From Rhodospirillaceae bacterium (GTDB taxonomy: Bacteria; Pseudomonadota; Alphaproteobacteria; DSM-16000; Inquilinaceae): a DNA stretch of 64,000 nt. The stretch is from positions 1 through 64,000 of the forward strand of contig JACKIG010000014.1 in the NCBI GenBank assembly GCA_020638595.1. Reading direction: 5' to 3'. A program made the translations under genes and the position numbers. Positions within the stretch are counted from its first letter, which is position 1, and each line of letters opens with the position of its first letter. The notes under the pieces are model-generated. The model was not told where the DNA came from. It was given only the letters and a program-made list of their open reading frames with translations, and did no database searches. Below, one piece after another: positions 36,945 to 47,802 of this stretch.

Positions 36945-37706
36945 CTATGGCATCAGCTGGCCGCCGTTGACCTCGATCACCTGGCCGGTGATGTAGCCGG
37001 CGGCGGCCTTGGAGGCGAGGAAGAGATAGGCGCCGACGCATTCCTCGGGCGTGCCCAGGCGGCCCATGGGGATGGTCTTGCGCATCGTCTCCAGCTGATC
37101 GGGCGTGCTGAAGCGCTCGTGGAAGGGCGTGTAGATCACACCCGGTGCGACGGCGTTGACGCGGATGCCGTCGGCGGCGAATTCCTTGGCCAGGTTGCGC
37201 GTGAAGCTCTGTACCCAGGCCTTGGCCGCGGCATACACGCCGGCGCCGGGGCCGCCGCCATGGCGCCCGGCGATGGAGCCGGTATTGATGATGGTGCCGG
37301 CGTTCTTGCGCAGATGGGGCAGGGCCGCCCGGCAGGCATGGGTGAGCTGGCGGACGTTCAGGTCGAACACCTGGTCGATCAGGATGTCGTCGATTTCCTC
37401 CAGCATGGCGCGGCGGACCAGGGCGCCGGCATTGTTCACCAGCACGTCCAGGCCGCCCAGCAGCGTGACCGCGTCGGCCACCACGCGCTCCGCCTCGCCG
37501 CGGCGGCTCAGGTCGCCGGCAAGCGACTTGGCGTCGCCGCCGGCGGCGCCGATGGCTTCGACCACCGCCTTGGCGGCATCGGCGCTGGCGTTGTAGTGCA
37601 CGGCCACGCGGCAGCCCTCGGCGGCAAAGCCCTTGGCGACGGCGGCACCGATCCCGGTGCTGGCGCCGGTGACGAGGACGCGCAAGCCTTTCAGATCGTC
37701 GAACAT
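36945..37706 (-). CDS. Short-chain dehydrogenase/reductase (SDR)
   Basis: 253-residue classical SDR oxidoreductase. The cofactor motif TGASTGIG is at residues 14-21, NNAG near 90, the catalytic Ser in the INTGSIAG segment and Tyr-x3-Lys in YAAAK near 157-161. The C-terminus (GQVIEVNGGQLM) is typical of FabG-like enzymes. The substrate is unknown. It follows the TRAP transporter genes on the same strand (29-bp gap), suggesting that it oxidises or reduces an imported organic acid. Confidence 0.93.
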   Translation of the reverse strand: MFDDLKGLRVLVTGASTGIGAAVAKGFAAEGCRVAVHYNASADAAKAVVEAIGAAGGDAKSLAGDLSRRGEAERVVADAVTLLGGLDVLVNNAGALVRRAMLEEIDDILIDQVFDLNVRQLTHACRAALPHLRKNAGTIINTGSIAGRHGGGPGAGVYAAAKAWVQSFTRNLAKEFAADGIRVNAVAPGVIYTPFHERFSTPDQLETMRKTIPMGRLGTPEECVGAYLFLASKAAAGYITGQVIEVNGGQLMP

Positions 37707-37735
37707 CGGTCGTTCCTTAACGTTACGGACGGCGG

Positions 37736-39037
37736 CTACATGAACTGGGGCATGACCAGCCGCGGCAGCCACAGGATGAGATCCGGCAGCAGGATCACCA
37801 GGGTCAGGATCCCCAGCATCGGCAAGAGCACGATGGCCACATCCTTCAGGGCCTTCACCACCGAGATACCGCCGATGGCGGACGCGATCAGCAGGCAGAG
37901 CCCGTAGGGCGGCGTCACCAGCCCGAACGCCAGCGAGATCACCCCGATGATGGCGAAATGGACGGGGTGCATGCCGACGCTGGTGGCGACGGGAAACAGG
38001 ATGGTGCCGAGGATGATGATGGCCGGGATGGCGTCGATGAACAGGCCGATCAAGAGGAAGGCGGCGGCAATCATGAAGCCGGTCTCGATCCGGCCCAGCG
38101 ACATGGCGGCGATCCACTCGACCAGTGCTGCCGGCACCTTGTAGTACGCCAGCAGGTTGCCGAACGCCGACGCCGTGCCGATGCAGAACAGCGAGATCGC
38201 CGCGAACCGGCCGGTGTCGTACACCGCATGCACGAACTTGCGGGCATTGATCGTGCGGTACAGCACCACGCCGATGATCAGCGTATAGATCACCGCGACG
38301 ACGGAGCTTTCCGTCGGCGTGAAGATGCCGAAGACGATGCCGGCCACGATGATGACCGGCGTGAGCAGGGCGAAAACGGCGCCGCCGAACGCCGGCAGCA
38401 GCTCGCGCAGCGTCGAGCGGTGATAGATCGGGTATTTGTAGACCTTGGCGTAGGCATAGACGGTCGCCATCATCGCACCGGCGATGCACACCCCAGGGAT
38501 GACGCCGGCCAGGAACAGCGCACCGATCGACACCGACATCACCCCGCCCCACACCACCATCAGGATGCTGGGCGGGATGATCACCCCCATCACCGAGGAG
38601 CAGGCGGTGATGGCCACCGAAAAGCGGACGTCGTAGCCCTGCTTGACCATGGCCGGGATCAGCAGCTTGCCGATCCCCGCGGCATCGGCGGTGGACGAAC
38701 CGGAGATGCCGGCAAACAGCATGCTGACCAGCACGTTGATGTGGCCGAGCCCGCCCGGCAGGTGGCCGACGGCGACCTTGGACAGATTGATCAGCCGGTC
38801 GGTGATCCCGGCCATGTTCATCAGGTTGGCGGCCAGCAGGAAGAACGGCACGGCCAGCAGGATGAAAGACCAGTAGGCCTTGAAGGTCCGTTCCATCAGG
38901 ATGAACGGACTCATGCGGGGATCGATCAGCAGCACGGGCAGGCAGGCGATGCCCAGCGCGAAGGACACCGGGACACGCAGGAAGACCAGGACCCCGAAGG
39001 TCGAGAACAGCAGCAGGGCCGCTTCGCCGGCAGTCAT
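37736..39037 (-). CDS. TRAP transporter large permease, DctM class
   Basis: 433-residue 12-helix membrane subunit of a TRAP transporter, which uses ion gradients rather than ATP. The conserved ISGSSTADAAGIGKLLIPAM and IIPPSILMVVWG segments and the near-C-terminal FGLVTPPYGLCL are diagnostic. ATG at 39037 overlaps the DctQ-type stop by 4 bp. The open frame extends upstream but would run into DctQ coding sequence. Confidence 0.96.
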   Translation of the reverse strand: MTAGEAALLLFSTFGVLVFLRVPVSFALGIACLPVLLIDPRMSPFILMERTFKAYWSFILLAVPFFLLAANLMNMAGITDRLINLSKVAVGHLPGGLGHINVLVSMLFAGISGSSTADAAGIGKLLIPAMVKQGYDVRFSVAITACSSVMGVIIPPSILMVVWGGVMSVSIGALFLAGVIPGVCIAGAMMATVYAYAKVYKYPIYHRSTLRELLPAFGGAVFALLTPVIIVAGIVFGIFTPTESSVVAVIYTLIIGVVLYRTINARKFVHAVYDTGRFAAISLFCIGTASAFGNLLAYYKVPAALVEWIAAMSLGRIETGFMIAAAFLLIGLFIDAIPAIIILGTILFPVATSVGMHPVHFAIIGVISLAFGLVTPPYGLCLLIASAIGGISVVKALKDVAIVLLPMLGILTLVILLPDLILWLPRLVMPQFM

Positions 39038-39624
39038 AGCGCGGTCCCCTGGCTGATTTCGTCCTTCGCCGGGTCGCCGACGCCCCCATGCGGCGCGTCG
39101 CCCCCGCCGGCGCTTTCGCCCTTGATAACCAGCCAGATGTCCCTTGCCAGATGCTCCAAGAGGAATATCCCCCAGCTGGCGCCGGCAAGCGGGACGGTGA
39201 TGTACAGATAGCCCAGGTCGTAGCGCAGGTAGTCGGATTCCTGCCTGCCGCCGAACTGGAAATAGCTCCATCCGTCGACGATGAAGAAATACGCCATCAC
39301 CCCCATCAGCAGATGCACGAGGATGCGCCGAAGCCCGCGCGTCCTGGGGTTGTTCGGTTCGGGCAGAATGTCGACCTCGAAATGCGTCTGTTCCCGCACC
39401 GCGATGACCGACCCCAGCATGACGATCCAGATGAACAGGAACAGCGCGACCTCTTCCGTCCATAGATGTCGGGGAACGAAGCGGACCTCGCCGATCAGCG
39501 GGATGTCCAGCGGCCGCGACAGCACCTGCATCGCCACGGGCACGATGATGGCCGCCATCATCAGGCCGACGAGGATGCGCAGGAGTCGATAGTATCCGTC
39601 GAGCAGGGTCTGGAGGACCTTCAT
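39034..39624 (-). CDS. TRAP transporter small permease, DctQ class
   Basis: 196 residues with four membrane helices, the usual DctQ layout. The WTEEVALFLFIWIVMLGSVIAVREQTHFEVD region is the family core. The C-terminal 25 residues are hydrophilic and Gly/Asp-rich. It lies between the binding protein and the large permease; the gap to the binding-protein gene is 150 bp. Confidence 0.94.
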   Translation of the reverse strand: MKVLQTLLDGYYRLLRILVGLMMAAIIVPVAMQVLSRPLDIPLIGEVRFVPRHLWTEEVALFLFIWIVMLGSVIAVREQTHFEVDILPEPNNPRTRGLRRILVHLLMGVMAYFFIVDGWSYFQFGGRQESDYLRYDLGYLYITVPLAGASWGIFLLEHLARDIWLVIKGESAGGGDAPHGGVGDPAKDEISQGTAL

Positions 39625-39774
39625 CGGCGTGTCACCCGCGCCCGCCTGCGCGCGTCATACCGGCATGGCCATGGGCCTTTGCCGGGATGGACCGGTGGCG
39701 GGGGCATCCAAGAGGAAGGATGCGGGCCGGCCCGTCAGCCCGTATGGGCAAGCGGGCCGGCCCGATGCCGCACG

Positions 39775-40761
39775 TTACATGCCGCGCACGCGTTCCAGCG
39801 TCTCGGTGGCGCCGAGTTCGGCTGCGAACTCGTCCTGCACCGGCAGGGACAGCTCCAGCAACTGGTCACGGTCGTCGAAGGGCACCGTTTCCAGCCAGCC
39901 GTTGGCTTCCATCTGCTCCAGCTTCTCGCTGTCCTGCGAGGATTCGACCTCGCGGCCGTGGCGGCCCGCCTCGCGGCCGGCTTCAAGGACGCAGGCCTGC
40001 AGATCTTCCGGCAGGCGCTGGAAGGTGGCTTCGGAGAACATCAGCGGCCGCACCGTGATCGCATGCTGCGTCAGGATGATGTAGGGCGCGACCTCGTAGA
40101 ACTTCATCTGCTCGATACCGGCGGCCTCGTTCTCCAGGCCGTCGACGACGCCGGTCTGCACGGCGTTGTAGACCTCGTTATAGGCGATGACCGACGGTTC
40201 GGCCGTGATCGCCTCGAAGATCATCGCCTGGATCGGCGCGCCCATGACCCGCATCTGGAAGCCCGCCAACTCTTCCATGTTGTGGATCGGATGGTCGCTG
40301 ATCAGGTTGCGGGTGCCTCCGCCGGCATAGCCGATGACGCGGACATTGGCGTTCTGAAGCACTTCCTGTTCGATCAGCTCGAAGGCCGTGCCGCTGTCCA
40401 GCACTGCGTTCCAGTGGTCGAGATCGCGGAACAGGAACGGCATGTCCATCAGCGGCATCTGCGGCGACAGGCTGGCCATGTGCGACGGTGCGACGACCGC
40501 GTAGTCGACCGATACGCCCTGGCTCATCATCTGGAAGAAGTCGCGCTCGACGCCCAGCTCGGAATTCAGGTGCATGACGAAGTTGAGGTCGCCGTCATAG
40601 CATTCCTGCGTCAGCTCCTCGAACCGGCGCATGGTCTTGGTGAAGGCGTGCTCCTCGTCGAACTGCGAGGCGCCGTGCAGTTCGATCGTGTCGGCATTGG
40701 CCGTGGCGCCGAAACCGGCGACGGTGGCCGCAGCGAGAAGTGCCGTGGTGGTGCGAAACAT
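39775..40761 (-). CDS. TRAP transporter solute-binding protein, DctP class
   Basis: 328-residue periplasmic binding protein with a signal peptide (cleavage near residue 23, ANA). The family core includes the substrate-pairing Arg in the GFQMRVMGAPI segment and the VDGLENEAAGIEQMKFYEVAPYI block. DctP proteins usually bind C4-dicarboxylates or other organic acids, including sugar acids. ATG at 40761 follows AGGGAG. It is the first gene of the TRAP-SDR group. Confidence 0.94.
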   Translation of the reverse strand: MFRTTTALLAAATVAGFGATANADTIELHGASQFDEEHAFTKTMRRFEELTQECYDGDLNFVMHLNSELGVERDFFQMMSQGVSVDYAVVAPSHMASLSPQMPLMDMPFLFRDLDHWNAVLDSGTAFELIEQEVLQNANVRVIGYAGGGTRNLISDHPIHNMEELAGFQMRVMGAPIQAMIFEAITAEPSVIAYNEVYNAVQTGVVDGLENEAAGIEQMKFYEVAPYIILTQHAITVRPLMFSEATFQRLPEDLQACVLEAGREAGRHGREVESSQDSEKLEQMEANGWLETVPFDDRDQLLELSLPVQDEFAAELGATETLERVRGM

Positions 40762-40881
40762 GTCGTGAATCTCCCTTTTTCTGTACGCCAAGTGGTGTCT
40801 TTTGCCCCCGGACCGGCAGTGTGACGGTATCCGTCCGGTGGGCACAAGGCCGGTCGGCGCCGGGCCGCCCGACCGATCGCG

Positions 40882-41660
<779 letters not shown>

Positions 41661-41664
<4 letters not shown>

Positions 41665-43280
41665 TGCGCGGCCACCGCCAGGGTGGGTTGCCGCCGCCGC
41701 GGAGGCTTGAGCTCCAGCCCCATCCTCTCGGGCCGGAACAGGCGGGCGTCCATCGGCCGCAGGTTTCCGGACACCGTGACCGGGGCGGCGCTGCGGGCGA
41801 CGATGTCGCGCTGGACGTCGATGCCGGGTGCCGCCTCCTCCAGCACCAGGCCGGTGGGGGTCAGCCGGAAGACGCCGCGTTCGGTCACATAGACGACCTC
41901 CTGGCCCAGCGTGGCGGCGCGGCGGCCGCTGAAGGTCACATGCTGGACCGCTTCGACGAACTTGGTGAAGCGCCCGTCCTGATCGATGCGCAGGGCCCCG
42001 CCCGCGATCTCCTGCTGCAAGCCGCCGGCGGAGAAATAGCCGGAGAAGACCAGCCGGCGCCCATGGGCCGTGATGTCGATGAAGCCGCCGACACCGGCCG
42101 TCACATGCAGCTTGGCCTCCAGGCGCGAGACATTGACATTGCCGTGGGTATCGACCTCCAGGAACGACAGCAGCGCGCAGTCGGCACCGCCGCCCTGGAA
42201 GAAGGTGAACTGCTGCGGCGACTGCACGATGGCTTCGGCATTGGCGGAACAGCCGAAGGCGAACCCGGTCAGCGGCACGCCGCCGACGGCGCCCTGTTCG
42301 ATCGACCACGTCACCTGGCCGTGCAGCCCTTCCTCGATCAGCACCTGCGGGATCAGGGCGGAGATGCCGAACCCCAGGTTGACGACATCGCCTTGCGCCA
42401 GCTCCATGGCGGCGCGGCGGGCGATCACCTTGTCCAGCCCGAAGGGCACGGCCTCGAAGTCGCCGAGGGGGCGCCGCACCTCTCCGGAAATCGCGGGGTC
42501 ATAGACGGTCTCGGTCGTCTGCACCTGGTCCGGGTCGACGACGACATAGTCCACCAGCGTCGACGGCAGGTGGACATGGTGCGGCGGCACGGCGCCCGTG
42601 GTCGTCAGCCGCTTGACCTGGGCGATGACGAAGCCGCCATTGGCCCGGGCCGCCAAGGCCTGGTCGACGATGCCCAGCACCGCGCCCTCATGCTCCATGG
42701 AGATGTTGCCGCGCTCGTCGGCGGTGGTGCCGCGCAGGATGGCCACGTCGGGCGGGATGTTGCGGAAGTGCAGCCATTCCTGGCCGTCGAACTCCACCAG
42801 TCGGACGATGTCCGCAGCGGCAGCCGCATTCATCTTGCAGCCCTGCCGGCGCGGGTCGACGAAGGTATCCAGGCCGACCTGCGTCAGCACGCCGGCGCGC
42901 CGTGCCGCGGCGTCGCGGTGCATGTCGTAGAGGATACCGCTGGGCACGTTGTAGGCGGCGACCTGATCGTTGGCGATCATCTCCCAGATGCGGGGCGAAG
43001 GCATCGATGACGGGCCGCTGGGATAGGATCCGGCCAGCACCCTGCCGATCAGACCAGGCTGCGCCAGATGGTCGATGCCCTTGACGCCGTACATGTCGCC
43101 GGCGGCGATGGGGTGCAGCAGCGTAAGGTCGCGGGGGGTGCCTTCGCGCGCGAACCGCTCGCCCAGGGCCCGCAGCATCCGGTCGGGACAGTTCAGCGCG
43201 CTCGACCCGCAGACGGTGACGACGGCGCCGCTGGGGACCAGGGCCGCCGCTTCGTCCGGTGTGATGCGCCGAGCGGTCAT
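41661..43280 (-). CDS. Acyl-CoA:acetate/3-ketoacid CoA-transferase, fused subunits
   Basis: 539 residues in which the alpha and beta halves of a family I CoA-transferase are joined, as in propionate CoA-transferase and YdiF. The catalytic Glu328 lies in the SIEQG motif (family S-E-x-G). GFGIS and FQGGGADCALLSF blocks support the family. It moves CoA from an acyl-CoA to a carboxylic acid, here perhaps to activate an imported acid for the crotonase encoded next. ATG at 43280 has a GGAGG site. Confidence 0.92.
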
Positions 43281-43311
43281 CGTCGAGCCTCCGCCTTTCC
43301 TTGCGACAGTT

Positions 43312-44343
43312 TCAAGCCTGCGGCACCGCCGTCGGGCGTCCGCATTCGGCCGCGCGCAGCAGGGCATCGATCAGAACGTGCACTTTCAGGGCTTCCCGGC
43401 CGGTGGTCACGGGCGGGCGCCGCTGGTCGATGGCATCCAGGAAGTCGGTGATCAGCGCCTTGTGCGGCTCGTGCGAGAAGGCCATGGGATCGGCACCGCC
43501 GCCCCCGCCGGCATCCGCGCTGCCGTCCTCGATGGTCGTTCCATCCTTCAGCGACACCAGCAGGTGGTTGCTGGCCAGCCGCGCCGTCCCGTGTTCCCCG
43601 GCCAGTACGATGGTTTCCGGCAGGCCCGGATAGGCCACGGTCGTCGCCTCGATGGCGCCGATCGCACCGCCGGGATAGCGCGCACAGGCGCTGACGATAT
43701 CCTCCGTGTCGATCCGCCGCAGCGGACTGGTCACGGCATAGGCCGAAACTTCCTGCGGCAGGCCCGCGAGGCTCACGAACAGGTCAAGCGTGTGGATGCC
43801 CTGGGTCAGGAGAACGCCGCCGCCGTCGCGCGCCTTCATGCCGCGGCCGGCCTGCGCGAAATAGCTGTCGGGCCGCCACCAGTGGATACTGGCCGATGCC
43901 ATCAGCAGGCGGCCCAGGCGGCCTTCGGCCAGGATGGCCGCCAGACGTTGCGCCACCGGCCGAAACCGGTGCTGGAACATCACGGCCAGCGTCAGCCCCG
44001 CCCGCTCCATCACGTCGACCACGGCGCGGGAGCGTTCGGGCGTCGCCTCCAGCGGCTTTTCCAGAAGCACATGCTTGCCGGCGGCCGCGGCACGCTGGAC
44101 GAGGTCGAGATGGCTGGTCGGCGGCGTCAGCAGCAGCAGCGCTTCGATGCTGTCATCCGCGAACACGGCGTCCAGGTCATCGGTGACGGGCAAGGCGAAG
44201 CGACTGGCGAAGGCATCGCGCCGCTCGGCATTGCCGCTGTAGCAGCCGACGACCTCCACCCGCCCGCCCAGGTCCAACAGGCTCTGCGCATGGGGGGCGA
44301 CGGCCATACCCAGGCCCACGACGGCGACGCGCTTGCTGGCCAT
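43312..44343 (-). CDS. Gfo/Idh/MocA family oxidoreductase
   Basis: 343-residue NAD(P)-dependent oxidoreductase usually acting on sugars, inositol or sugar acids. The N-terminal Rossmann motif is VVGLGMAV, the catalytic-type EKPLE motif is at residues 95-99, and a C-terminal GFO_IDH beta domain is present with GGGVLLTQGIHTLDLF (His near 185). It lies 31 bp upstream of the CoA-transferase gene and probably in its operon. It is divergent from the SDR gene at 44654. Confidence 0.93.
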   Translation of the reverse strand: MASKRVAVVGLGMAVAPHAQSLLDLGGRVEVVGCYSGNAERRDAFASRFALPVTDDLDAVFADDSIEALLLLTPPTSHLDLVQRAAAAGKHVLLEKPLEATPERSRAVVDVMERAGLTLAVMFQHRFRPVAQRLAAILAEGRLGRLLMASASIHWWRPDSYFAQAGRGMKARDGGGVLLTQGIHTLDLFVSLAGLPQEVSAYAVTSPLRRIDTEDIVSACARYPGGAIGAIEATTVAYPGLPETIVLAGEHGTARLASNHLLVSLKDGTTIEDGSADAGGGGGADPMAFSHEPHKALITDFLDAIDQRRPPVTTGREALKVHVLIDALLRAAECGRPTAVPQA

Positions 44344-44653
44344 GGTATGCGGACTCTCCCGGGGATTCGGCGGCTTGAGGTGCCGCCTGTCTGATGCTGA
44401 CGATATGTTGACGCCCGTACTGTGACGTCACCTTACCATTTCATGCCGCAGGTTCCAGAGGGAACCCTTCGGCGCATGCCCGCCGTCCCTGGTTTACGAA
44501 GGCCCTTGCCAACCGGGGGACGGGAGCGTGTTATTCAATGAATAGATACTTCTTGGTCCGACCACAACAGGTCCCGAGCGTGTTGCGACGTTCTGGGTCC
44601 ATGCGGTCTGGACATACCCCGGCGCCACGGGGACGGCGGGAGAGGCGATTGGC
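44344..44653. other. Divergent promoter region with short palindrome
   Basis: 310 bp between the Gfo/Idh gene (leftward) and the SDR gene (rightward). It contains a perfect 13-bp palindrome TATTCA-A-TGAATA at 44532-44544, an operator candidate for controlling both sides. No regulator gene lies adjacent. Confidence 0.45.
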
Positions 44654-45433
44654 ATGACGAGCGACGCACGCGTGGCCCTTGTGACCGGCGGTGGCCGGGG
44701 CATCGGCCTGGGGATCAGCCGGCGGCTGGCGGCCGAGGGCTGGCGGCTGGCGATCTGCGGGATGCGGCCGGAAGAGGCGGTGGCACCGGCCCTGTCGGCG
44801 CTGCGCGAAGGGGGGGCGGAGGTCGCCTATTTCCAGGCCGATATCGCCCGCACCGAAGACCATGGGCCTCTGATCGACGGTGTCCGCCAACGGTTCGGGG
44901 CGCTGCACGCCCTGGTCAACAACGCCGGCGTGGCACCGCTGGACCGCGCCGACATCCTGGAGGCGGGCGAGGACAGCTTCGACCGGGTGATCGGCATCAA
45001 TCTGCGCGGGCCCTATTTCCTGACCCAGCGGGCGGCCCGGCTGATGGCCGAACAGGCCCGTGCCGATCCCGGCTATCGCGGCGCCGTGGTCTTCGTCACG
45101 TCGATTTCCGCCACCGTGGCCTCGATCAATCGCGGGGACTACTGCCTCAGCAAGGCCGGTCTCGCCATGGCCGCCCGGCTGTGGGCGGTGCGTCTGGCGG
45201 AATACGGCATTCCGGTCTACGAAGTGCGGCCGGGGGTCATCAGCACCGACATGACGGCGGCGGTGGCGGAGAAATACGACCGCCTGTTCGCCGACGGCCT
45301 GGCGCTGGAGCGCCGGTGGGGAACGCCCGACGACGTCGGCTCGGCCGTGGCGGCCCTGCTGCGCGGCGACCTGCCCTATGCCACGGGCCAGGTGGTCATG
45401 GTCGACGGCGGCATGACCGTGCCCGTGCTCTGA
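44654..45433 (+). CDS. Short-chain dehydrogenase/reductase (3-ketoacyl reductase-like)
   Basis: 259-residue SDR. TGGGRGIG is at residues 11-18, NNAG near 89, the catalytic Ser in VTSISAT, and Tyr-x3-Lys in YCLSK near 160-164. The C-terminal AAVAEKYD insertion and GQVVMVDGGM end fit sugar or ketoacid reductases. ATG at 44654. It lies 43 bp before the GH88-like gene on the same strand, so it may act on the sugar released by that enzyme. Confidence 0.93.
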   Translation: MTSDARVALVTGGGRGIGLGISRRLAAEGWRLAICGMRPEEAVAPALSALREGGAEVAYFQADIARTEDHGPLIDGVRQRFGALHALVNNAGVAPLDRADILEAGEDSFDRVIGINLRGPYFLTQRAARLMAEQARADPGYRGAVVFVTSISATVASINRGDYCLSKAGLAMAARLWAVRLAEYGIPVYEVRPGVISTDMTAAVAEKYDRLFADGLALERRWGTPDDVGSAVAALLRGDLPYATGQVVMVDGGMTVPVL

Positions 45434-45476
45434 CGACAGATAGCCAGCAAGACAGGAAAAAAGGGGGGAGCCGCCC

Positions 45477-46862
45477 GTGGAGATTCGCAACCTGCAACCG
45501 TCCGATCTGTCTGCGCAGATCGATCGCCTGTGGCCGCTTTCCGCCGCGAAGATCGATGCCATCGACCGCGATTTCGACCTGTCGCACGGCGCGCCCGTGT
45601 TCACCGTCGACGGCCGCTACACCGCCCGCGGCTGGACGGAATGGACCCAGGGCTTCCAGTTCGGCAGCGCCATCCTGCAGTTCGACGCCACCGGCGAGGC
45701 GCGGTTCCTGGACCTGGGGCGCCAGCGCACGCGCGACCTGATGGCGCCGCACCTGACCCATTTCGGCGTACACGACCACGGCTTCAACAATGTCAGCACC
45801 TACGGCGCGCTGCTGCGCCTGGCGGCGGAAGGCCGCATCGATGCCGACCCGTGGGAGCAGGAGTTCTACCGGCTGGCACTGAAGGTCAGCGGCGCGGTGC
45901 AGGCGGGACGGTGGACCGCCTTGCCGGAGGATCTCGGCTACATTCCGTCGTTCAACGGGCCGCATTCCCTGTTCATCGACACCATCCGCAGCCTGCGCGC
46001 CCTGGCCCTGGGCCATCGGCTGGGCCATGTGCTGATGGAGGAAGGCGATGCGCGGGTTTCGCTGCTGGCCCGGCTGGCCCAGCATGCGGTGACGACGGCG
46101 CGCTACAATATCTTCTATGGCGACGGACGGGATATCTACGACATCCGCGGGCGCACGGCGCACGAGGCGATCTTCAACGTGCGCACCGGCGCCTATCGCT
46201 GCCCCAGCACGCAACAGGGCTATGCGCCGTTCAGCACCTGGACACGGGGGCTGGCCTGGGCGATCTGCGGCTATGCCGAACAGCTGGAATTCCTCGCCAC
46301 ACTGGCCGCGGCCGAGATCGCCGGCGTTCCCCACGGGCCCGACCTGATCCAGGTGGTGGAGGACGCGGCGCGGGCGACGGCGGATTTCTACATCGCGAAC
46401 AGCGCCGCCGACGGTATCCCCTATTGGGACACCGGCGCGCCGGGGCTCGACCGGCTGGGCGACTGGCGCTCGCGGCCGTCGGAACCGCTCAACGCGTGGG
46501 AACCGGTGGACAGCTCCGCCGCCGCCATCGCGGCCCAGGGGCTTATGCGCCTGGGGCACCATCTGGGCGCCCGCGGCGATGCCGGGGCGGACCGCTACAT
46601 GGCGGCGGGCCTGACGGTCCTGGCGACGCTCTTGGACACGCCCTATCTGTGCGCCGATCCGGACCATCACGGCCTGATCCTGCACAGCCAGTATCACCGG
46701 CCCAACGGCTGGGACCACGTGCCGGCGGGCTCGGCGATTCCCAACGGGGAAGCGACGATGTGGGGCGACTACCACGCCCGCGAGGCGGCCCTGTACGTCC
46801 AGCGCCTGGCCGCCGGCGCCCCCTATCTGGCCTTCTTCGCCATCGATGGGGCGGCGCCCTGA
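45477..46862 (+). CDS. GH88-like unsaturated glucuronyl hydrolase
   Basis: 461-residue (alpha/alpha)6-barrel hydrolase. The two Asp residues essential in Bacillus UGL have clear equivalents: Asp100 in VHDHGFNNVS and Asp168 in LFIDTI. Further family blocks are TWTRGLAWAICGYAEQ, PVDSSAAAIAAQGLMRLG and NGEATMWGDYHAREAAL. UGL hydrates and releases 4,5-unsaturated uronate from oligosaccharides made by polysaccharide lyases. No signal peptide is seen, so it is cytoplasmic. GTG at 45477 has a strong GGGGGGAG site. No lyase gene is in the window, so the oligosaccharide must be made elsewhere or scavenged. Confidence 0.88.
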   Translation: MEIRNLQPSDLSAQIDRLWPLSAAKIDAIDRDFDLSHGAPVFTVDGRYTARGWTEWTQGFQFGSAILQFDATGEARFLDLGRQRTRDLMAPHLTHFGVHDHGFNNVSTYGALLRLAAEGRIDADPWEQEFYRLALKVSGAVQAGRWTALPEDLGYIPSFNGPHSLFIDTIRSLRALALGHRLGHVLMEEGDARVSLLARLAQHAVTTARYNIFYGDGRDIYDIRGRTAHEAIFNVRTGAYRCPSTQQGYAPFSTWTRGLAWAICGYAEQLEFLATLAAAEIAGVPHGPDLIQVVEDAARATADFYIANSAADGIPYWDTGAPGLDRLGDWRSRPSEPLNAWEPVDSSAAAIAAQGLMRLGHHLGARGDAGADRYMAAGLTVLATLLDTPYLCADPDHHGLILHSQYHRPNGWDHVPAGSAIPNGEATMWGDYHAREAALYVQRLAAGAPYLAFFAIDGAAP

Positions 46863-46866
46863 CGGG

Positions 46867-47430
46867 CTAGCCTTCCGACGGGCCGCCGCGCTGCCGACCG
46901 GCGGCGGCGCCGGGTTCGTGCCGCAGCAGGAACTCGGCCATCGGCCGGTCGAAGGTCTCGAGATGGCTGACGTACCAGTTCTGCAACGTCTCGGCGATGC
47001 CCGGCGGCGGCGCCGTTGCCGGGGACAGGGCCAGGCGGTACAGGTACAGGGTCAGCTTCTGGGTGACGCTGTCGTGGTCCCGTCGGTGCCGTGGGGCATC
47101 GGGGAACCCCGAGGCGCGCATCAACTCCTCCTCATGTTCGAAATGGATGCGGACGAATTCGACCAGGTCGCAGGCGGCCTGGCCCAGGGCGCGGGCATGG
47201 TCGGCATCGCCGTCCAGCTGTTCGAAACGGGCCATCAGGTCCAGGAGATGCGCGTGTTCCGCATCGATCGCCTGGTGCCCGAGCAAGAGGTTGCGCGCCC
47301 GCAGCAGTCCGCCGTCTCCGGCATGCGGGGCGCCGGGGTCGTGCGGCTGGGGTTGGGCAACGCCATCGGACGCAGCGTCCTGCGGACCGGCGCCGGGATC
47401 GCTGCCATCTGCGAGATCGCCATTGTGCAT
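46867..47430 (-). CDS. Bacteriohemerythrin-like protein
   Basis: 187 residues with a hemerythrin oxygen-binding fold at about 45-165. Diiron ligands are visible: His in LLLGHQAID, His-x3-His-Glu in RIHFEHEEELM, His in HRRDHDSV and His-x4-Asp in SHLETFDRPM. Bacteriohemerythrins store or sense oxygen. The N-terminal 40 residues are Gly/Asp/Pro-rich and disordered-looking, and the C-terminal 20 are Gly/Arg-rich; both are longer than in minimal bacteriohemerythrins. It converges with the GH88-like gene with almost no gap. Confidence 0.9.
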   Translation of the reverse strand: MHNGDLADGSDPGAGPQDAASDGVAQPQPHDPGAPHAGDGGLLRARNLLLGHQAIDAEHAHLLDLMARFEQLDGDADHARALGQAACDLVEFVRIHFEHEEELMRASGFPDAPRHRRDHDSVTQKLTLYLYRLALSPATAPPPGIAETLQNWYVSHLETFDRPMAEFLLRHEPGAAAGRQRGGPSEG

Positions 47431-47802
47431 CGAACTACCGTTCTGCGCGGCAACGGGAAAGGCTCTCTGCCGGCATCGGTGCCTGCGTGCCGGACTGTCG
47501 CGGAGCCTGTCGGACGACCGCCTGCCGGCATCGCCCGCTGGCGGCGATCTTCGGCCGAAACGCTCAAGGAACAGTTAAAAGTATACATCGCAATGCTTAC
47601 CAACCCAATTAATGAGTGTATTCCTCTTTATCGCCGAGGGGCCACCGTCGCGCGATGCGGTGTCACCGCCGTCCAGCGGGGCGGTGCCCCCGCGCCGGCC
47701 TTGGGGCGATTGGGCAGTTGGCAGATTGCGCTTGCAACCAAGGTATTGGGCGCGACTATTCAGCATGCGCAGCCGCAGCCCTGACCGCAGGATCGACGAC
47801 CC
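47431..47802. other. Intergenic region before the cyclase/ATPase gene
   Basis: 372 bp between divergent genes. An AT-rich stretch near 47575-47640 is the likely promoter zone, but no promoter hexamers can be placed with confidence. No gene or repeat is seen. Confidence 0.4.
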
